Shown here: positions 25,137 to 34,900 of the stretch, piece by piece
Position numbering within the stretch: the first letter of the stretch is position 1
Layout of the letters: each line of letters opens with the position of its first letter
Source of the DNA: Marinobacter iranensis
GTDB taxonomy: Bacteria; Pseudomonadota; Gammaproteobacteria; Pseudomonadales; Oleiphilaceae
NCBI RefSeq assembly: GCF_029207565.1
Contig: NZ_JANCMW010000013.1
Coordinates: forward strand, 1 to 64,000
Reading direction: 5' to 3'
DNA: 64,000 bases
Position numbers and translations under genes: made by a program
The notes under the pieces: model-generated
Databases searched by the model: none
What the model was told of the DNA's origin: nothing
Seen by the model: the letters and a program-made list of their open reading frames with translations, nothing else

Positions 25137-26996
25137 TCAGGAAACCTCGGGCTCCGAGTGCACTGTCCGGTTCCGTCCGGATGCCTTGGCGAGGTAAAGC
25201 GCCTCGTCGGCCCGCCGGAAGAGTTCCCGCTCATCTTCCCCGTTCAATAGCGTGGCGGTTCCTGCACTCATGGTCAGCGTTACTGGCGTGCCATCATCGG
25301 ACAACACCGGCAGGTCGGCAATATCTTCAAGAATTCCCTGGCAAACACCAAAGGCGCCCTCAGATGTTGTACCGGGAAGGAGGATGGCAAATTCCTCCCC
25401 CCCAAAACGAATGGCTACATCCCGAGGCCTTTTAACATGGCGCCTGAGAATATCGGCTATGTGTTGCAGGCATTGGTCACCGAACTCGTGTCCCCAGGAG
25501 TCATTAACCGCCTTGAAGTGGTCGGCATCAAGCAAGGCGATAGTCAGGGGGTGGCCGGTACGCCTGGCCTCGGCGCAGAGTTCGGGTAAAAGGTTGTCCA
25601 GGTGGCGACGATTATAGAGCCCGGTGAGAGCGTCATTCAGGCTCAAGGTTGCCAGTTGCCTGTTTGCCTTTTCAAGCTCCCGCATGGTGCTGCGAAGCTG
25701 TGCCGTGCGTTCGTGTACCTTTAGTTCCAGTTCGGTTCTGGCATTCTGTTCAACATTCAGCAGTTTCCGGTTCAGAAGCCGCCAGCGCTGAACCATGGCG
25801 TAGTTGAGCAGAATCACCTGAGCACCCACTGCCGCCTGCATAAAGATTTCCCGTGCCAGAAAGTCCGCCAGATAACCGAATGCAGCCATTGAATAGATCA
25901 GGGCGCCAGCGAGCATTCCCGACCAGGCCATTACGTACCACTTCGCGGGCAAATACCCCTGGCGCCAACGGATAATGCCAATAATGAAGAGGCCGCCAAT
26001 GATGATCAGTGCAGCTGTGGTGCTTAGCACAATGGATTTGTTGTAGGGCAGCAGGAACGCCATGATGAACAGGCCAGTGCTGGTCAGTGCCAGCCCCTTC
26101 AATACCTTGTCAGCAACGGCATTGGCTGGAATTTCAAGGAAAGAGCGACCGAACAGGGTCATTGCCAGACAACTGACCGACATCAGTATGGGAATGGAGG
26201 TATTGGCGAAACCCGTACTGTCGGGCCAGAAATACTGATTGGCGAATCCGCCCATGGCGAACAGAAACAGGCCCAGAGAAGCCATGTAAAAGGCGTTATA
26301 GAAGTAATATCCGGTCCCGGAACTGAAATAGAGCAACAGGTTGAATACCGCAAAGACCAGTAGCGCCCCGTAGAAGAGCCCGTGTATGAGAGTCAGGTGG
26401 TTACTTTCGGCAATGGCTGCTGCCGGGGTTTCCAGTGATAGCGGTACGTTCAGCGCCCCGCTGCTTTGAATTCTCAGCGTGATGGTCTGACTTTCCCCGG
26501 CATCAAGCGTGACGGGGAACAGGAAATACCGGTAATCTATGCCCCGCGAAAGAAACGGGTATTGGTCGCCCGTGGTCAGTGGTTGGTCAGCTTGTTCGCC
26601 GGAACGCCAGAACGTGACTTCATCGAGCAGCGGGTAGTTGAGTTTCAGATACCAGAGCTCTCGTGTATCGCCGGAGTTCCATACATTCAAGCGAACCCAG
26701 TAGACCGAATCGGTGTGACTGAAGACCAGGTCGTGTCCCCCGGCAGGTGTCCAGTCGATATCGGCAGGCAATTCCACAGGTGATTCGGCACTGTGTCCTG
26801 GAGTACCTGGAGTAGCGCTGAGGAAGCAGACATGGTTCATCAGTGCTTCCCGTCGTGCCGGATCGGAGGCATCAAGTGAGAGGCAGTGGGGTGTGGCATG
26901 CGGATGTGCCGCCATTGACAGGTTCGGGACCAGCAAAAGCCCGATAAATAGGAGCAGATAGCGCAGGTACTGCGGCATTAAGGGGGTTCCTGCCAA
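25137..26996 (-). CDS. 7TMR-DISM diguanylate cyclase (GGDEF)
   Basis: A 619-residue protein. A signal peptide is followed by a periplasmic 7TMR-DISM extracellular domain (residues about 40-195, with DLVFSHTDSVYWVRLNVWN), seven membrane segments (about 200-400), a coiled coil (ELELKVHERTAQLRSTMRELE) and a GGDEF domain with NDALTGLYNRRHLD and the active site RFGGEEFAILLPG. GGEEF is a functional variant of GGDEF. A product-inhibition RxxD motif is not obvious to me. It probably makes c-di-GMP in response to an extracellular carbohydrate-like or other signal. Confidence 0.92.
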   Translation of the reverse strand: MAGTPLMPQYLRYLLLFIGLLLVPNLSMAAHPHATPHCLSLDASDPARREALMNHVCFLSATPGTPGHSAESPVELPADIDWTPAGGHDLVFSHTDSVYWVRLNVWNSGDTRELWYLKLNYPLLDEVTFWRSGEQADQPLTTGDQYPFLSRGIDYRYFLFPVTLDAGESQTITLRIQSSGALNVPLSLETPAAAIAESNHLTLIHGLFYGALLVFAVFNLLLYFSSGTGYYFYNAFYMASLGLFLFAMGGFANQYFWPDSTGFANTSIPILMSVSCLAMTLFGRSFLEIPANAVADKVLKGLALTSTGLFIMAFLLPYNKSIVLSTTAALIIIGGLFIIGIIRWRQGYLPAKWYVMAWSGMLAGALIYSMAAFGYLADFLAREIFMQAAVGAQVILLNYAMVQRWRLLNRKLLNVEQNARTELELKVHERTAQLRSTMRELEKANRQLATLSLNDALTGLYNRRHLDNLLPELCAEARRTGHPLTIALLDADHFKAVNDSWGHEFGDQCLQHIADILRRHVKRPRDVAIRFGGEEFAILLPGTTSEGAFGVCQGILEDIADLPVLSDDGTPVTLTMSAGTATLLNGEDERELFRRADEALYLAKASGRNRTVHSEPEVS

Positions 26997-27091
26997 CGGA
27001 AAGTCAGATAGTGTAGCCAGTTGCGGGCTATGTATATGTTAAACAGATTCAAATTTAGGGGTTTTGAGCAGAAGCCCGGTCCAGGTGCCTG

Positions 27092-28168
27092 ATGGAACAA
27101 CTAATTGTTATTTGCCGTCCCGGATTCGAGACGGAGGCAGGCCGCGAGCTAACCGACGCTGCGGCGGACTTCGGTGTTTACGGTTATTTCGAGCCAGCGG
27201 GAAACCAGGGCTTTATTGCCTTTCACTGTCCAGGGCCGGTTCCGGCGGATGTGCTGCTTGCCCGCCTTCCCATTGACCGACTGGTCTTTGTCAGGGACTG
27301 GTTTATGGTGCTGGCGGAGGTATCGCTACCAGCCTCTGATCGGGTGGGTGCGGTTATTGACGCCTTACGATCCGTGGATGCGACGCTCCCGGCCTGCGCT
27401 CGCGTGGAAATCCGCTTGCCCGAGAACAACAGCGACCCGGATCTAGGTAACTTTGCCCGCAAATGGGTATCTCCGCTGTCCAGGGGGCTAAGGGGTGCCG
27501 GCTTGCTGGAGCCGGATCCCAAGGCTGAATCGCCAGCCCGGTTGGAGCTCTTGCTGACCGGCTTTGACCGGGCTATTGCCGGGGTCAGCCTTGCCGGCAA
27601 TCGCGCGCGGTATGTCAGCGGTATTCCACGGCTTCGCCTGTCGGCTTCCGCCCCCAGCAGATCGGCATTGAAACTGGAAGAAGCCTGGAAAGTGTTTCTG
27701 TCTCCCGATCAGGAGCTGGATTATTTGGGGGGTGGCGAGCAGGCTGTGGACCTGGGGGCGGCCCCGGGTGGCTGGACATGGCAACTGGTCAGGCAGGGAA
27801 TGATGGTGACGGCGGTTGACAATGGACCAATGAATGCCGAACTGATGGCCTCGGGCCACGTAGAACATGTCGAGGCGGATGGCTATCAATGGCGGCCCAG
27901 GCGTGGTGTGGACTGGATGGTGTGTGACATTGTCGACCATCCACGCCGAACCTCTGAAATGGTGGTGCACTGGCTGACAACCAGGCTTTGCCGTTATACA
28001 GTTTTCAACCTGAAGCTGCCGATGAAAAAACGATACGACGAATGGTTGGTGTGCAGGGATATCCTGGAAGAGGGGCTGGCACAGACAGAAATGAATTTCC
28101 TGTTGAGGGCTCGCCACCTCTATCATGACCGTGAAGAGATCACCTGTTTCATTGAGCGAGTGGGTTGA
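27092..28168 (+). CDS. rlmM: 23S rRNA 2'-O-ribose methyltransferase RlmM
   Basis: A 358-residue protein: N-terminal THUMP-like region followed by a SAM-binding Rossmann domain with AVDLGAAPGGWTWQL (about 215-230), catalytic-type residues in VDWMVCDIVDHP and FNLKLPMKKRYDEW, and the end DREEITCFIERV. This is the pattern of RlmM (YgdE), which methylates C2498 of 23S rRNA. The length agrees with the family. It diverges from the diguanylate cyclase. Confidence 0.94.
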   Translation: MEQLIVICRPGFETEAGRELTDAAADFGVYGYFEPAGNQGFIAFHCPGPVPADVLLARLPIDRLVFVRDWFMVLAEVSLPASDRVGAVIDALRSVDATLPACARVEIRLPENNSDPDLGNFARKWVSPLSRGLRGAGLLEPDPKAESPARLELLLTGFDRAIAGVSLAGNRARYVSGIPRLRLSASAPSRSALKLEEAWKVFLSPDQELDYLGGGEQAVDLGAAPGGWTWQLVRQGMMVTAVDNGPMNAELMASGHVEHVEADGYQWRPRRGVDWMVCDIVDHPRRTSEMVVHWLTTRLCRYTVFNLKLPMKKRYDEWLVCRDILEEGLAQTEMNFLLRARHLYHDREEITCFIERVG

Positions 28169-28188
28169 TCGCTGTTCAGTTCGTTACT

Positions 28189-28473
28189 TTAGCTATGCTG
28201 AAGAACAGTGATAATCTCATCCCGGTCCATCATTGGAATCAGCTCAGCCATTAGTTCCCGGCGTTCCTCGGACAGCAACCAGCGTTGCCAGTCAGCTTCG
28301 GAGCGCCAACTGGAGAGGGTGAAACGGTGGTTGGGGTCATGGGAGTCCACCAGCGCCTCACCGGACACGAAGCCGGGAGCGCTTACGGCACTTTGAAGGA
28401 CCTTGCGGGATCTCTCCTCGTAGGCATATTCGAGGGATTCGGCAATATGGCGTTCAATCAGCACCCGGATCAT
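28189..28473 (-). CDS. Antibiotic biosynthesis monooxygenase (ABM) domain protein
   Basis: A 94-residue protein with the dimeric ferredoxin-like ABM fold: a strand MIRVLIERHI, helix with SRKVLQSA, PGFVSGEALVDSHD, and FTLSSWRSEADWQRWL. Such small proteins act as quinol or haem-related monooxygenases or simply bind ligands; no specific function can be given. The Shine-Dalgarno GAGGT lies 7 nt before the ATG. Convergent with rlmM and divergent from tusA. Confidence 0.8.
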   Translation of the reverse strand: MIRVLIERHIAESLEYAYEERSRKVLQSAVSAPGFVSGEALVDSHDPNHRFTLSSWRSEADWQRWLLSEERRELMAELIPMMDRDEIITVLQHS

Positions 28474-28561
28474 TGTTTACCTCGTGTTGTTTTTGACATC
28501 TATAAACAATAATTTAGCACGTATTTTCAAAAATTCAGGCGGAATTTCAGGAGGGTGGACA

Positions 28562-28801
28562 TTGGGACAGCCGGAACATGACGCAGAGCTGGATGCCCGG
28601 GGCCTGTTTTGCCCTGAACCGGTTATGCTGCTACACAATCGCATTGTGGATATCAGTGTGGGTGGGGTATTGAAAGTGGTTGCTACCGATCCTTCAACAA
28701 CACGGGATATACCAAGGTTCTGCCAGTTTCTGAATCACGAACTGGTGTACTCGGCCGAGGACGATCAGGAGTTCGTATTCTTTATTCGCCGCGGTAGTTA
28801 A
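28562..28801 (+). CDS. tusA: TusA-family sulfurtransferase
   Basis: A 79-residue protein with the TusA signature LDARGLFCPEPVMLLHNRI, the cysteine being the persulfide carrier. The start is TTG at 28562, preceded by AGGAGGGTGG; the in-frame upstream start would have an AT-rich, unlikely N-terminus. TusA relays sulfur for tRNA thiouridylation and other sulfur-transfer reactions; mnmA, its classical end user, lies elsewhere in the window. Convergent with dsbD. Confidence 0.88.
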   Translation: MGQPEHDAELDARGLFCPEPVMLLHNRIVDISVGGVLKVVATDPSTTRDIPRFCQFLNHELVYSAEDDQEFVFFIRRGS

Positions 28802-28811
28802 CGGCGGCGTA

Positions 28812-30725
28812 TCAGCTGCCGTCGGAGTAACCCAGTGTGTCCAGATGGCTGAGGAATTGCTTCCGGTCCATCTCGCCCAACACCCGGGCGCTTTCAATCT
28901 CCGTGCCGCTGCCATCGTAAAACAGAATGGCGGGTGGGCCGAACAATCCAAGCTCTTCCAGCAATGCCTGCTGGGCCGGCGTGTTGTCCGTCATGTCCAG
29001 TTGCAGGAGCTTGTACGGCGCCAGCGCCTGAATAACAGAGCCGTCACTGAAAACATTGCGCTCCATTACCTTGCAGGAGATGCACCAGTCCGCATAGAAA
29101 TCCAGCATCACCGGGGTACCACTCCGGCTTGCGCGACTGAGCTCGTTACGGATATCGGCGGGAGACTCCAGGCGGACGAACTGGGCATGCGCCGTGTTCT
29201 GCGTTGAACCGCCAGCGACAGTCTGGCTCGAAGCCGTGAACGGCGCCAGCGGCTTCAGGGGGTTACCGGCGCCGGAAACCGCGCCGGCCAGCAGGGCAAT
29301 GCCGTAGGCGAACATCACCAGTCCAAGGCCCTTGCGGGTTCGCTCCCAGCCAGCCTTTGCCGCATCGAAGGCGCCCAGTTGTACACCGGTGATGGCAATC
29401 AATAACCCCCACAGGGTCAGCGCCAGCCAGGCGGGAACCAGCCTTTCCATCAGCCAGATAGCAACGGCCAGCAGCATGACGCCGTAGAAGGCCTTAACCA
29501 CGTTCATCCAGGGGCCCGTGGCTGGCAGTAACTTACGACCACCTACCGCCACCAGTATCAGGGGAATACCCATGCCCAGCCCTAGGGCGAAAAGCGCCAC
29601 GCCCCCGATGACCGCATCCTGGGTGGTGCTGATGTAAAGCAGGCTTCCTGCCAGCGGTGCGGAAACACAGGGTGAGACGATCAGCGCAGACAGGGCGCCA
29701 ATACCGAAAATGCTGATGACACGGCTTCCGGTGAGGCGGTGGCTGGCATCATTGAGTGGCTCCCGGATAAATCTGGGTAACTGGATTTCGAAGAGGTTGA
29801 ACATGGACAGGGCGAAAATCACGAACAGGGCCGCGAAAACGCTCAGCACCCAGGGCGATTGCAGATGTGCCTGGAGATTAAAGCTGGCGCCCAGCAAGCC
29901 GGTAATGACACCCGCTGCGGCGTAGGTCAGTGCCATGCCCAATACGTAGCTGCCCGACAGCAACAGTGCATGGGCGGTGGTGCTGGTATTACGGCCAGAC
30001 ACCAGGGAGGAAATGATCGGCACCATCGGCAGTACGCAGGGGGTGAAGGTCAGCCCCAGGCCCAGCAGCAGAAACAGCGCCGCGATCACGAGGACCGACT
30101 GGTTGGCCAGAAAGCCGGCCAGCCCGGTTGCCGTTGACGTGTCCGCGGAAGGAGGCTGGTTGACACCAGGCGAGCCCGAAGCCCCCGAATTTCCGGTTGC
30201 CGCGGAAGCATCGCCGTTTCCGGCGCTGGCTCCAGAACTGGCATAATACAGCACATCACGGGTTTGGGGCGGGTAACAGAGCCCGGCTTTGGCGCACCCC
30301 TGGTAGGTCACCTGTAGCTTGGCCTCCCGGACGCCATCAGGAAGGTTCACTGGAACGCGGGCCTGGACAGGATCGTAGAAGACGGTGACCTTGCCAAAAT
30401 ACTCATCTTCCGTATCAGTGCCGGTATAGGAGAAGTCGGGCTCGCCCAGGGTGACGCCTTCGGTGTTGCTGGTGACCTTGATACGCCCCTGATAGAGGTA
30501 GTGCCCGGGAGTGATATCCCAGGACAGCACAACCGCGTTGGTATCCGCGGTGTAGCTGAACGGCAGGGCTTCATCGACCGGGAGAAAATCATTCCCACCG
30601 CCGAACAGAGAATTGCCCGCAGCAGACGCAAATAAGGAAAGGGTGGACAGTGCCAGGAACACCAGAACGCGGCCCAGGACTCGGAAATGAGCACTACTGC
30701 TTGAGGCTGTGTTGTTGCCGGTCAT
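28812..30725 (-). CDS. dsbD: Thiol:disulfide interchange protein DsbD
   Basis: A 637-residue protein with a signal peptide, an N-terminal alpha domain with the active pair in CAKAGLCYPPQ, a central eight-segment membrane domain (CVLPMVPIISS holds one redox cysteine, CVSAPLAGSLLY the other), and a C-terminal thioredoxin-like domain with DWCISCKVM. It carries electrons from cytoplasmic thioredoxin to periplasmic proteins, including the cytochrome c maturation pathway needed by the cbb3 oxidase in this window. It diverges from epmC. Confidence 0.95.
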   Translation of the reverse strand: MTGNNTASSSSAHFRVLGRVLVFLALSTLSLFASAAGNSLFGGGNDFLPVDEALPFSYTADTNAVVLSWDITPGHYLYQGRIKVTSNTEGVTLGEPDFSYTGTDTEDEYFGKVTVFYDPVQARVPVNLPDGVREAKLQVTYQGCAKAGLCYPPQTRDVLYYASSGASAGNGDASAATGNSGASGSPGVNQPPSADTSTATGLAGFLANQSVLVIAALFLLLGLGLTFTPCVLPMVPIISSLVSGRNTSTTAHALLLSGSYVLGMALTYAAAGVITGLLGASFNLQAHLQSPWVLSVFAALFVIFALSMFNLFEIQLPRFIREPLNDASHRLTGSRVISIFGIGALSALIVSPCVSAPLAGSLLYISTTQDAVIGGVALFALGLGMGIPLILVAVGGRKLLPATGPWMNVVKAFYGVMLLAVAIWLMERLVPAWLALTLWGLLIAITGVQLGAFDAAKAGWERTRKGLGLVMFAYGIALLAGAVSGAGNPLKPLAPFTASSQTVAGGSTQNTAHAQFVRLESPADIRNELSRASRSGTPVMLDFYADWCISCKVMERNVFSDGSVIQALAPYKLLQLDMTDNTPAQQALLEELGLFGPPAILFYDGSGTEIESARVLGEMDRKQFLSHLDTLGYSDGS

Positions 30726-30762
30726 AGTCTATGGATTACCGTTAGTGGTTCCGGGTTGTGCG

Positions 30763-30792
30763 GCGCTGTTTCAGGATGTTCTGAAACAGCGC
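30763..30792. promoter_or_regulatory. Perfect 12-bp inverted repeat between dsbD and epmC
   Basis: GCGCTGTTTCAG and CTGAAACAGCGC are exact reverse complements around GATGTT. The repeat lies 38 nt upstream of dsbD and 84 nt upstream of epmC. It has no T tract on either side, so it is more likely an operator or leader structure than a terminator. Confidence 0.5.
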
Positions 30793-30875
30793 GTTCCAGG
30801 GTTGCAATTGACTCGGTCGCCAGGCAAAAGTTCCCTCTGGTATTGAACGGTCTAAAGTCGCACAATAGCCGTCCC

Positions 30876-31454
30876 ATGAAACACGATCCTGATGATCTTA
30901 TCATGCTGTTCAATGACCTGTTCCGGGAAGAATACCGGACCGTTCTGGTCAAGGGCAGCGATGAGCCAGAATATCTGCCCGCGACGGTGCTTGGCAGCTA
31001 CGCACAGATTATCTTCGCCCACGGCTATTATGCCAGTGCTCTGCATGAAATCAGCCACTGGTGTATTGCAGGTGAGCACCGGCGCACACTTCGGGACTTC
31101 GGCTACTGGTACTGTCCCGACGGCCGCAATGTGGCGCAGCAGCAGGCCTTTGAAAAGGCTGAGATCAAGCCTCAGGCCCTGGAATGGCTTTTCTCGGTGG
31201 CAGCGGGTGCTCGCTTCCACATCAGCGTCGACAATCTTTCCGGTTGCGGGGCATGGGACGAAGGTGCCTTTCGCAGGAATGTACGGGCACAGGCAGGTTA
31301 CTACCTTGAGCATGGCATGCCGGCCCGCGCGGGCCTGTTTTTCCGAACGCTCAAGACATTTTATGGAACCGGGGCTGACTTTAATGAAGTCTGGAAAAAA
31401 GAGACCAGGCGCCTGATGCCCGAGGATTCCGTCACAGACACTGAGGTAGATTGA
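30876..31454 (+). CDS. epmC: Elongation factor P hydroxylase EpmC
   Basis: A 192-residue protein. The conserved iron-binding style segment ALHEISHWCIAGEHRR and the earlier DLFREEYRTVLVKGSDEPEYLP are characteristic of EpmC (YfcM), which hydroxylates the lysylated EF-P. The start at 30876 lies inside a longer frame and has no clear Shine-Dalgarno. It ends 6 nt before the rhlB start, so the two are probably co-transcribed. The partner genes epmA and epmB are not in the window. Confidence 0.9.
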   Translation: MKHDPDDLIMLFNDLFREEYRTVLVKGSDEPEYLPATVLGSYAQIIFAHGYYASALHEISHWCIAGEHRRTLRDFGYWYCPDGRNVAQQQAFEKAEIKPQALEWLFSVAAGARFHISVDNLSGCGAWDEGAFRRNVRAQAGYYLEHGMPARAGLFFRTLKTFYGTGADFNEVWKKETRRLMPEDSVTDTEVD

Positions 31455-31460
31455 AGCAAT

Positions 31461-32747
31461 ATGACATCTGACGCACCCGAAGCCGGCAAGACACTTTTCA
31501 AGGACCTGAACCTTGACCAGCGAGTGCTTGATGCCATTACCGATATCGGTTTTGAGCATTGCACGCCCATCCAGGCCGAGACCCTGCCGTTCACACTCGC
31601 CTGCCAGGATCTGATTGGTCAGGCGCAGACCGGTACCGGTAAAACCGCCGCTTTCCTGATTACCGCCATTCAGAGCATGCTCGAAACGCCAATCCCGCAA
31701 GAGGACAGGTTCGCGTCGGAACCCCGTGTCCTGGCCCTGGCGCCAACCCGGGAACTGGCCATGCAGATCGCCAAGGACGCAGAACAGCTGTGCGGTTACA
31801 CCGGCCACAATGTCGTCACTGTTGTCGGGGGAATGAACTACGACAAACAGCGTGACCAGCTCCAGAATGAAATTGTCGACATCCTGGTGGCAACTCCCGG
31901 GCGCCTGATCGACTTTCTGGGCTCCCAGGACGTCTTTCTGGACCAGCTCGACATCCTGATCCTGGATGAAGCGGACAGGATGCTGGACATGGGGTTCATC
32001 CCGGACGTGAAGCGGATTATCCGCAAGTGCACCCCCAAGGAAGAGCGCCAGACCCTGCTGTTCAGCGCCACCTTTAACCAGGACGTTCTCAACCTGGCCT
32101 CCATGTGGACCCGCAATGCGGAGTTCGTTGAAATTGAACCGGAACAGAAAACCGCCGAACGGGTGAAACAGACCGTGTATCTTGTGGGTGAGGACGAGAA
32201 ACTGCCGGTACTGGTGAATTACCTCCAGCGCCCCGAGGTGGAAAAGGCCCTGGTATTTGCCAATCGTCGTGACCAGTGTCGCGACCTGGACGAAGATTTG
32301 CGTAACCAGGGGGTCAAGGTAGCGCTCATGTCCGGTGAAATTGCCCAGAACAAACGGCTCAAGACCCTGGAGCAGTTCAAGAACGGTAGCATCCAGGTGC
32401 TGGTGGCTACCGATGTCGCCGGGCGAGGTATCCATGTCGACGGTGTGACGCACGTGTTCAACTATAATCTGCCGGACAGTGCCGAGGATTATGTGCACCG
32501 TATCGGGCGTACCGGGCGGGCAGGGAAGCACGGTGTGTCTGTCAGCTTTGCCAGTGAGGACGATGCCTTTTCACTACCGGCCATCGAATCCTACATCAGC
32601 CAGAAACTCACCACGGCGGTGCCGGAGGAAGAGCTGATGACGGAACTCGCCAAGCCACCGATCACCCGTAAGCGCGGCGGCCGGCGTCCCCAGGGCAATC
32701 GCAGCCAGGGTGGCCGTGGCGGTAACCAGCGTCAGCGCAGGAACTAA
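31461..32747 (+). CDS. rhlB: ATP-dependent RNA helicase RhlB
   Basis: A 428-residue DEAD-box helicase: Q motif region FEHCTPIQAETLP, motif I AQTGTGKT, motif II LDEADRMLDMGF, motif III LFSATF, and motif VI HRIGRTGRAGK. The C-terminal tail is Arg/Gly-rich (KRGGRRPQGNRSQGGRGG). The N-terminal TLFKDLNLDQRVLDAI pattern and its place after epmC fit RhlB, a component of RNA degradosomes; other DEAD-box proteins of this size exist, so the symbol is likely but not certain. Confidence 0.88.
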   Translation: MTSDAPEAGKTLFKDLNLDQRVLDAITDIGFEHCTPIQAETLPFTLACQDLIGQAQTGTGKTAAFLITAIQSMLETPIPQEDRFASEPRVLALAPTRELAMQIAKDAEQLCGYTGHNVVTVVGGMNYDKQRDQLQNEIVDILVATPGRLIDFLGSQDVFLDQLDILILDEADRMLDMGFIPDVKRIIRKCTPKEERQTLLFSATFNQDVLNLASMWTRNAEFVEIEPEQKTAERVKQTVYLVGEDEKLPVLVNYLQRPEVEKALVFANRRDQCRDLDEDLRNQGVKVALMSGEIAQNKRLKTLEQFKNGSIQVLVATDVAGRGIHVDGVTHVFNYNLPDSAEDYVHRIGRTGRAGKHGVSVSFASEDDAFSLPAIESYISQKLTTAVPEEELMTELAKPPITRKRGGRRPQGNRSQGGRGGNQRQRRN

Positions 32748-32766
32748 CGGGTTGGGAAGCAGGATC

Positions 32767-33921
32767 ATGCGGATAGTAGCGGACGAGAACATACCCTTAC
32801 TGGATTCCTTCTTCGGTGACATTGGCGATATACGCCCGGTGTCCGGCCGCACAATGTCAGCCGCTGACGTACAGAATGCCGACATTCTGCTGGTTCGTTC
32901 GGTTACGCGGGTTAATCGGGCATTGCTGGAGGGCAGCCGCGTCCGGTTCGTGGGCACCTGCACCATCGGCACCGACCACGTCGACCAGAAATGGCTTGAG
33001 TCCAGCGGTATCACTTTTTCAGCGGCTCCCGGCTGTAACGCCAACAGTGTGGTCGAGTATGTGCTGTCGGTGATCTCCCTCCATGCCGAGAGGCGTGGCG
33101 TGGCAGATTGGTCCAAGCTCCGTGTCGGCATCGTTGGTGCTGGCAATGTTGGTGGGGAGCTTGCTCACAAGCTGGACAGGCTGGGCTTTGACGTCGTGCT
33201 CTGCGACCCGCCACGGGCCGAGCGGGAAGACGATGACAGCCAGGAATTTGTCAGCCTTGAAGAGGCCATGGCCTGTGATGTGGTAACGCTGCATACGCCC
33301 CTGACCCGGGAGGGAGACCACGCCACTCTGCATATGTTTGGACGGGAGCGGTTGTCTTCCCTGACGGAAAACCAGTTGCTGATCAATACCAGCCGTGGCG
33401 AAGTGATCGAAACCTCCGCCTTGCTGGCTCGGCTTGATGAGCCGAATGCGCCCAGCGTGGTATTGGACGTATGGGAGAACGAGCCGCGTATTCACGCCGA
33501 ATTGATGGAGAAAGTCTGGCTTGCCACGCCGCATATCGCGGGTTACAGCCTTGAAGGCAAGGTGCAGGGCAGCGAAATGGTGTACCAGGCACTGAGCCGC
33601 TACATGGGGCTGCCTGCTCGCAAGAAAGCCGGCCAGTTCCTGCCGGAGCCGGCGTTGAACAAACTGTCGTTCACCAGCGCCGCTGAAGAGATGGACTCGG
33701 CGAACATCGCCATCCGCTCCTGCTACGATCCGCGTAGGGATGATGCCCGCATGCGCCTGGCAATGGCTTTGCCGGCGGAAGAGCGTGGGCCTGCCTTCGA
33801 TCGGCTGCGCCGGGACTATCCGGTCCGGCGGGAGTTCTCCAGCGTCAAGATTCAACTCAAGGGCACGAGCAAGTCCATGCAGGATACTTTCCGTGCCCTT
33901 GGCTTTAAGCTGAAGCTGTAG
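32767..33921 (+). CDS. pdxB: 4-phosphoerythronate dehydrogenase PdxB
   Basis: A 384-residue D-2-hydroxyacid dehydrogenase beginning MRIVADENIPLLDSFFGDIGD, diagnostic of PdxB; NAD site VGIVGAGNVGGELAHKL and catalytic Arg/Glu/His regions LINTSRGEVIETSALL, and HIAGYSLEGKVQG. It catalyses the second step of pyridoxal phosphate synthesis. The start at 32767 is chosen over a 5'-extended frame. Its 3' end abuts the convergent htpX. Confidence 0.94.
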   Translation: MRIVADENIPLLDSFFGDIGDIRPVSGRTMSAADVQNADILLVRSVTRVNRALLEGSRVRFVGTCTIGTDHVDQKWLESSGITFSAAPGCNANSVVEYVLSVISLHAERRGVADWSKLRVGIVGAGNVGGELAHKLDRLGFDVVLCDPPRAEREDDDSQEFVSLEEAMACDVVTLHTPLTREGDHATLHMFGRERLSSLTENQLLINTSRGEVIETSALLARLDEPNAPSVVLDVWENEPRIHAELMEKVWLATPHIAGYSLEGKVQGSEMVYQALSRYMGLPARKKAGQFLPEPALNKLSFTSAAEEMDSANIAIRSCYDPRRDDARMRLAMALPAEERGPAFDRLRRDYPVRREFSSVKIQLKGTSKSMQDTFRALGFKLKL

Positions 33922-34803
33922 TTACAGCTGCGCTTTCTGGAGTGCCTCGATCCGGCTTTCGAGCGGCGGGTGAGTCATAAACAGCGCGCTGAGCCCGCCC
34001 CTGGCGCCTCGGTTTATACCAAACGCCTGCAGGCTGTCCGGCATCTGATCCGGCACCTCGCTTTCCTGCTTGAGGCGGGCCAGGGCGTTGATCATCGCAC
34101 CACGGCCTGCCAGTTGAGCGCCGGCGATATCCGCCCGGAACTCCCGACGACGTGAGAACCAGAATACGATGGTGCTGGCAAGGATGCCCAGCACGATTTC
34201 CGCCGCAATACTGACCACGAAAAAGCCGATACCGTGCCCGCTCTCGTTCTTGAACACCATGCGGTCAACAAACGAGCCGATTACGCGGGACGCAAAAATC
34301 ACGAAGGTATTCACCACACCCTGGATCAGCGCAAGGGTCACCATGTCGCCGTTGGCCACGTGGCCGATTTCGTGGCCCAGTACCGCGCGGATTTCGTCCT
34401 TGTTGAAACGGTGCAGCAGGCCTTCACTGACCGCTACCAGGGAGTTGTTCTTGTTCCAGCCCGTTGCAAACGCGTTGGACTGGGACGCGGGAAAGATTGC
34501 CACTTCCGGCATGCCGATGCCGGCGTTTTTGGCCAGCTCCCGCACCGTATCCACCAGCCAGCGCTCTGCTGGCGTTCTGGGTGATTCGATCACCTTGGCC
34601 TTGGTGCTCCACTTGGCCATGGGTTTGGAGATCAGCAGCGATACGATGGCACCGGCAAAGCCGAACACCGCTGCGAAGGCCAGCAAGGAGCCATACTGGA
34701 TTCCGTTCTGGGCAAGATAACTGTCAACGCCCAGTAGCTTCAGGGTGAAGCTTGCAACCAGAATGACGGCCAGGTTGGTGGCAAGAAACAGCAGAATACG
34801 CAT
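33922..34803 (-). CDS. htpX: Membrane protease HtpX
   Basis: A 293-residue protein with N-terminal membrane segments (LLFLATNLAVILVASFTL), then the zinc-protease motif LGHEIGHVANGDM and a third ligand region (SRRREFRADIAGA). HtpX degrades misfolded membrane proteins and is usually part of the envelope stress response. It is preceded by a possible stem (CTTGTTGAA at 34813-34821 and TTCAACAAG at 34881-34889). Confidence 0.95.
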   Translation of the reverse strand: MRILLFLATNLAVILVASFTLKLLGVDSYLAQNGIQYGSLLAFAAVFGFAGAIVSLLISKPMAKWSTKAKVIESPRTPAERWLVDTVRELAKNAGIGMPEVAIFPASQSNAFATGWNKNNSLVAVSEGLLHRFNKDEIRAVLGHEIGHVANGDMVTLALIQGVVNTFVIFASRVIGSFVDRMVFKNESGHGIGFFVVSIAAEIVLGILASTIVFWFSRRREFRADIAGAQLAGRGAMINALARLKQESEVPDQMPDSLQAFGINRGARGGLSALFMTHPPLESRIEALQKAQL

Positions 34804-34900
34804 CTTGAATTCCTTGTTGAATCATCAGCCGCTAACTGCGGGTTTTACCTGAACGTTTATATGTGGCCGGAGTGGCCATGTTCAACAAGTTTACATCAAT

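Noticed and set aside
30852..32531. 559-codon minus-strand frame across epmC and rhlB
   Set aside because: Antisense to two recognisable genes, with no start signal or homology of its own.
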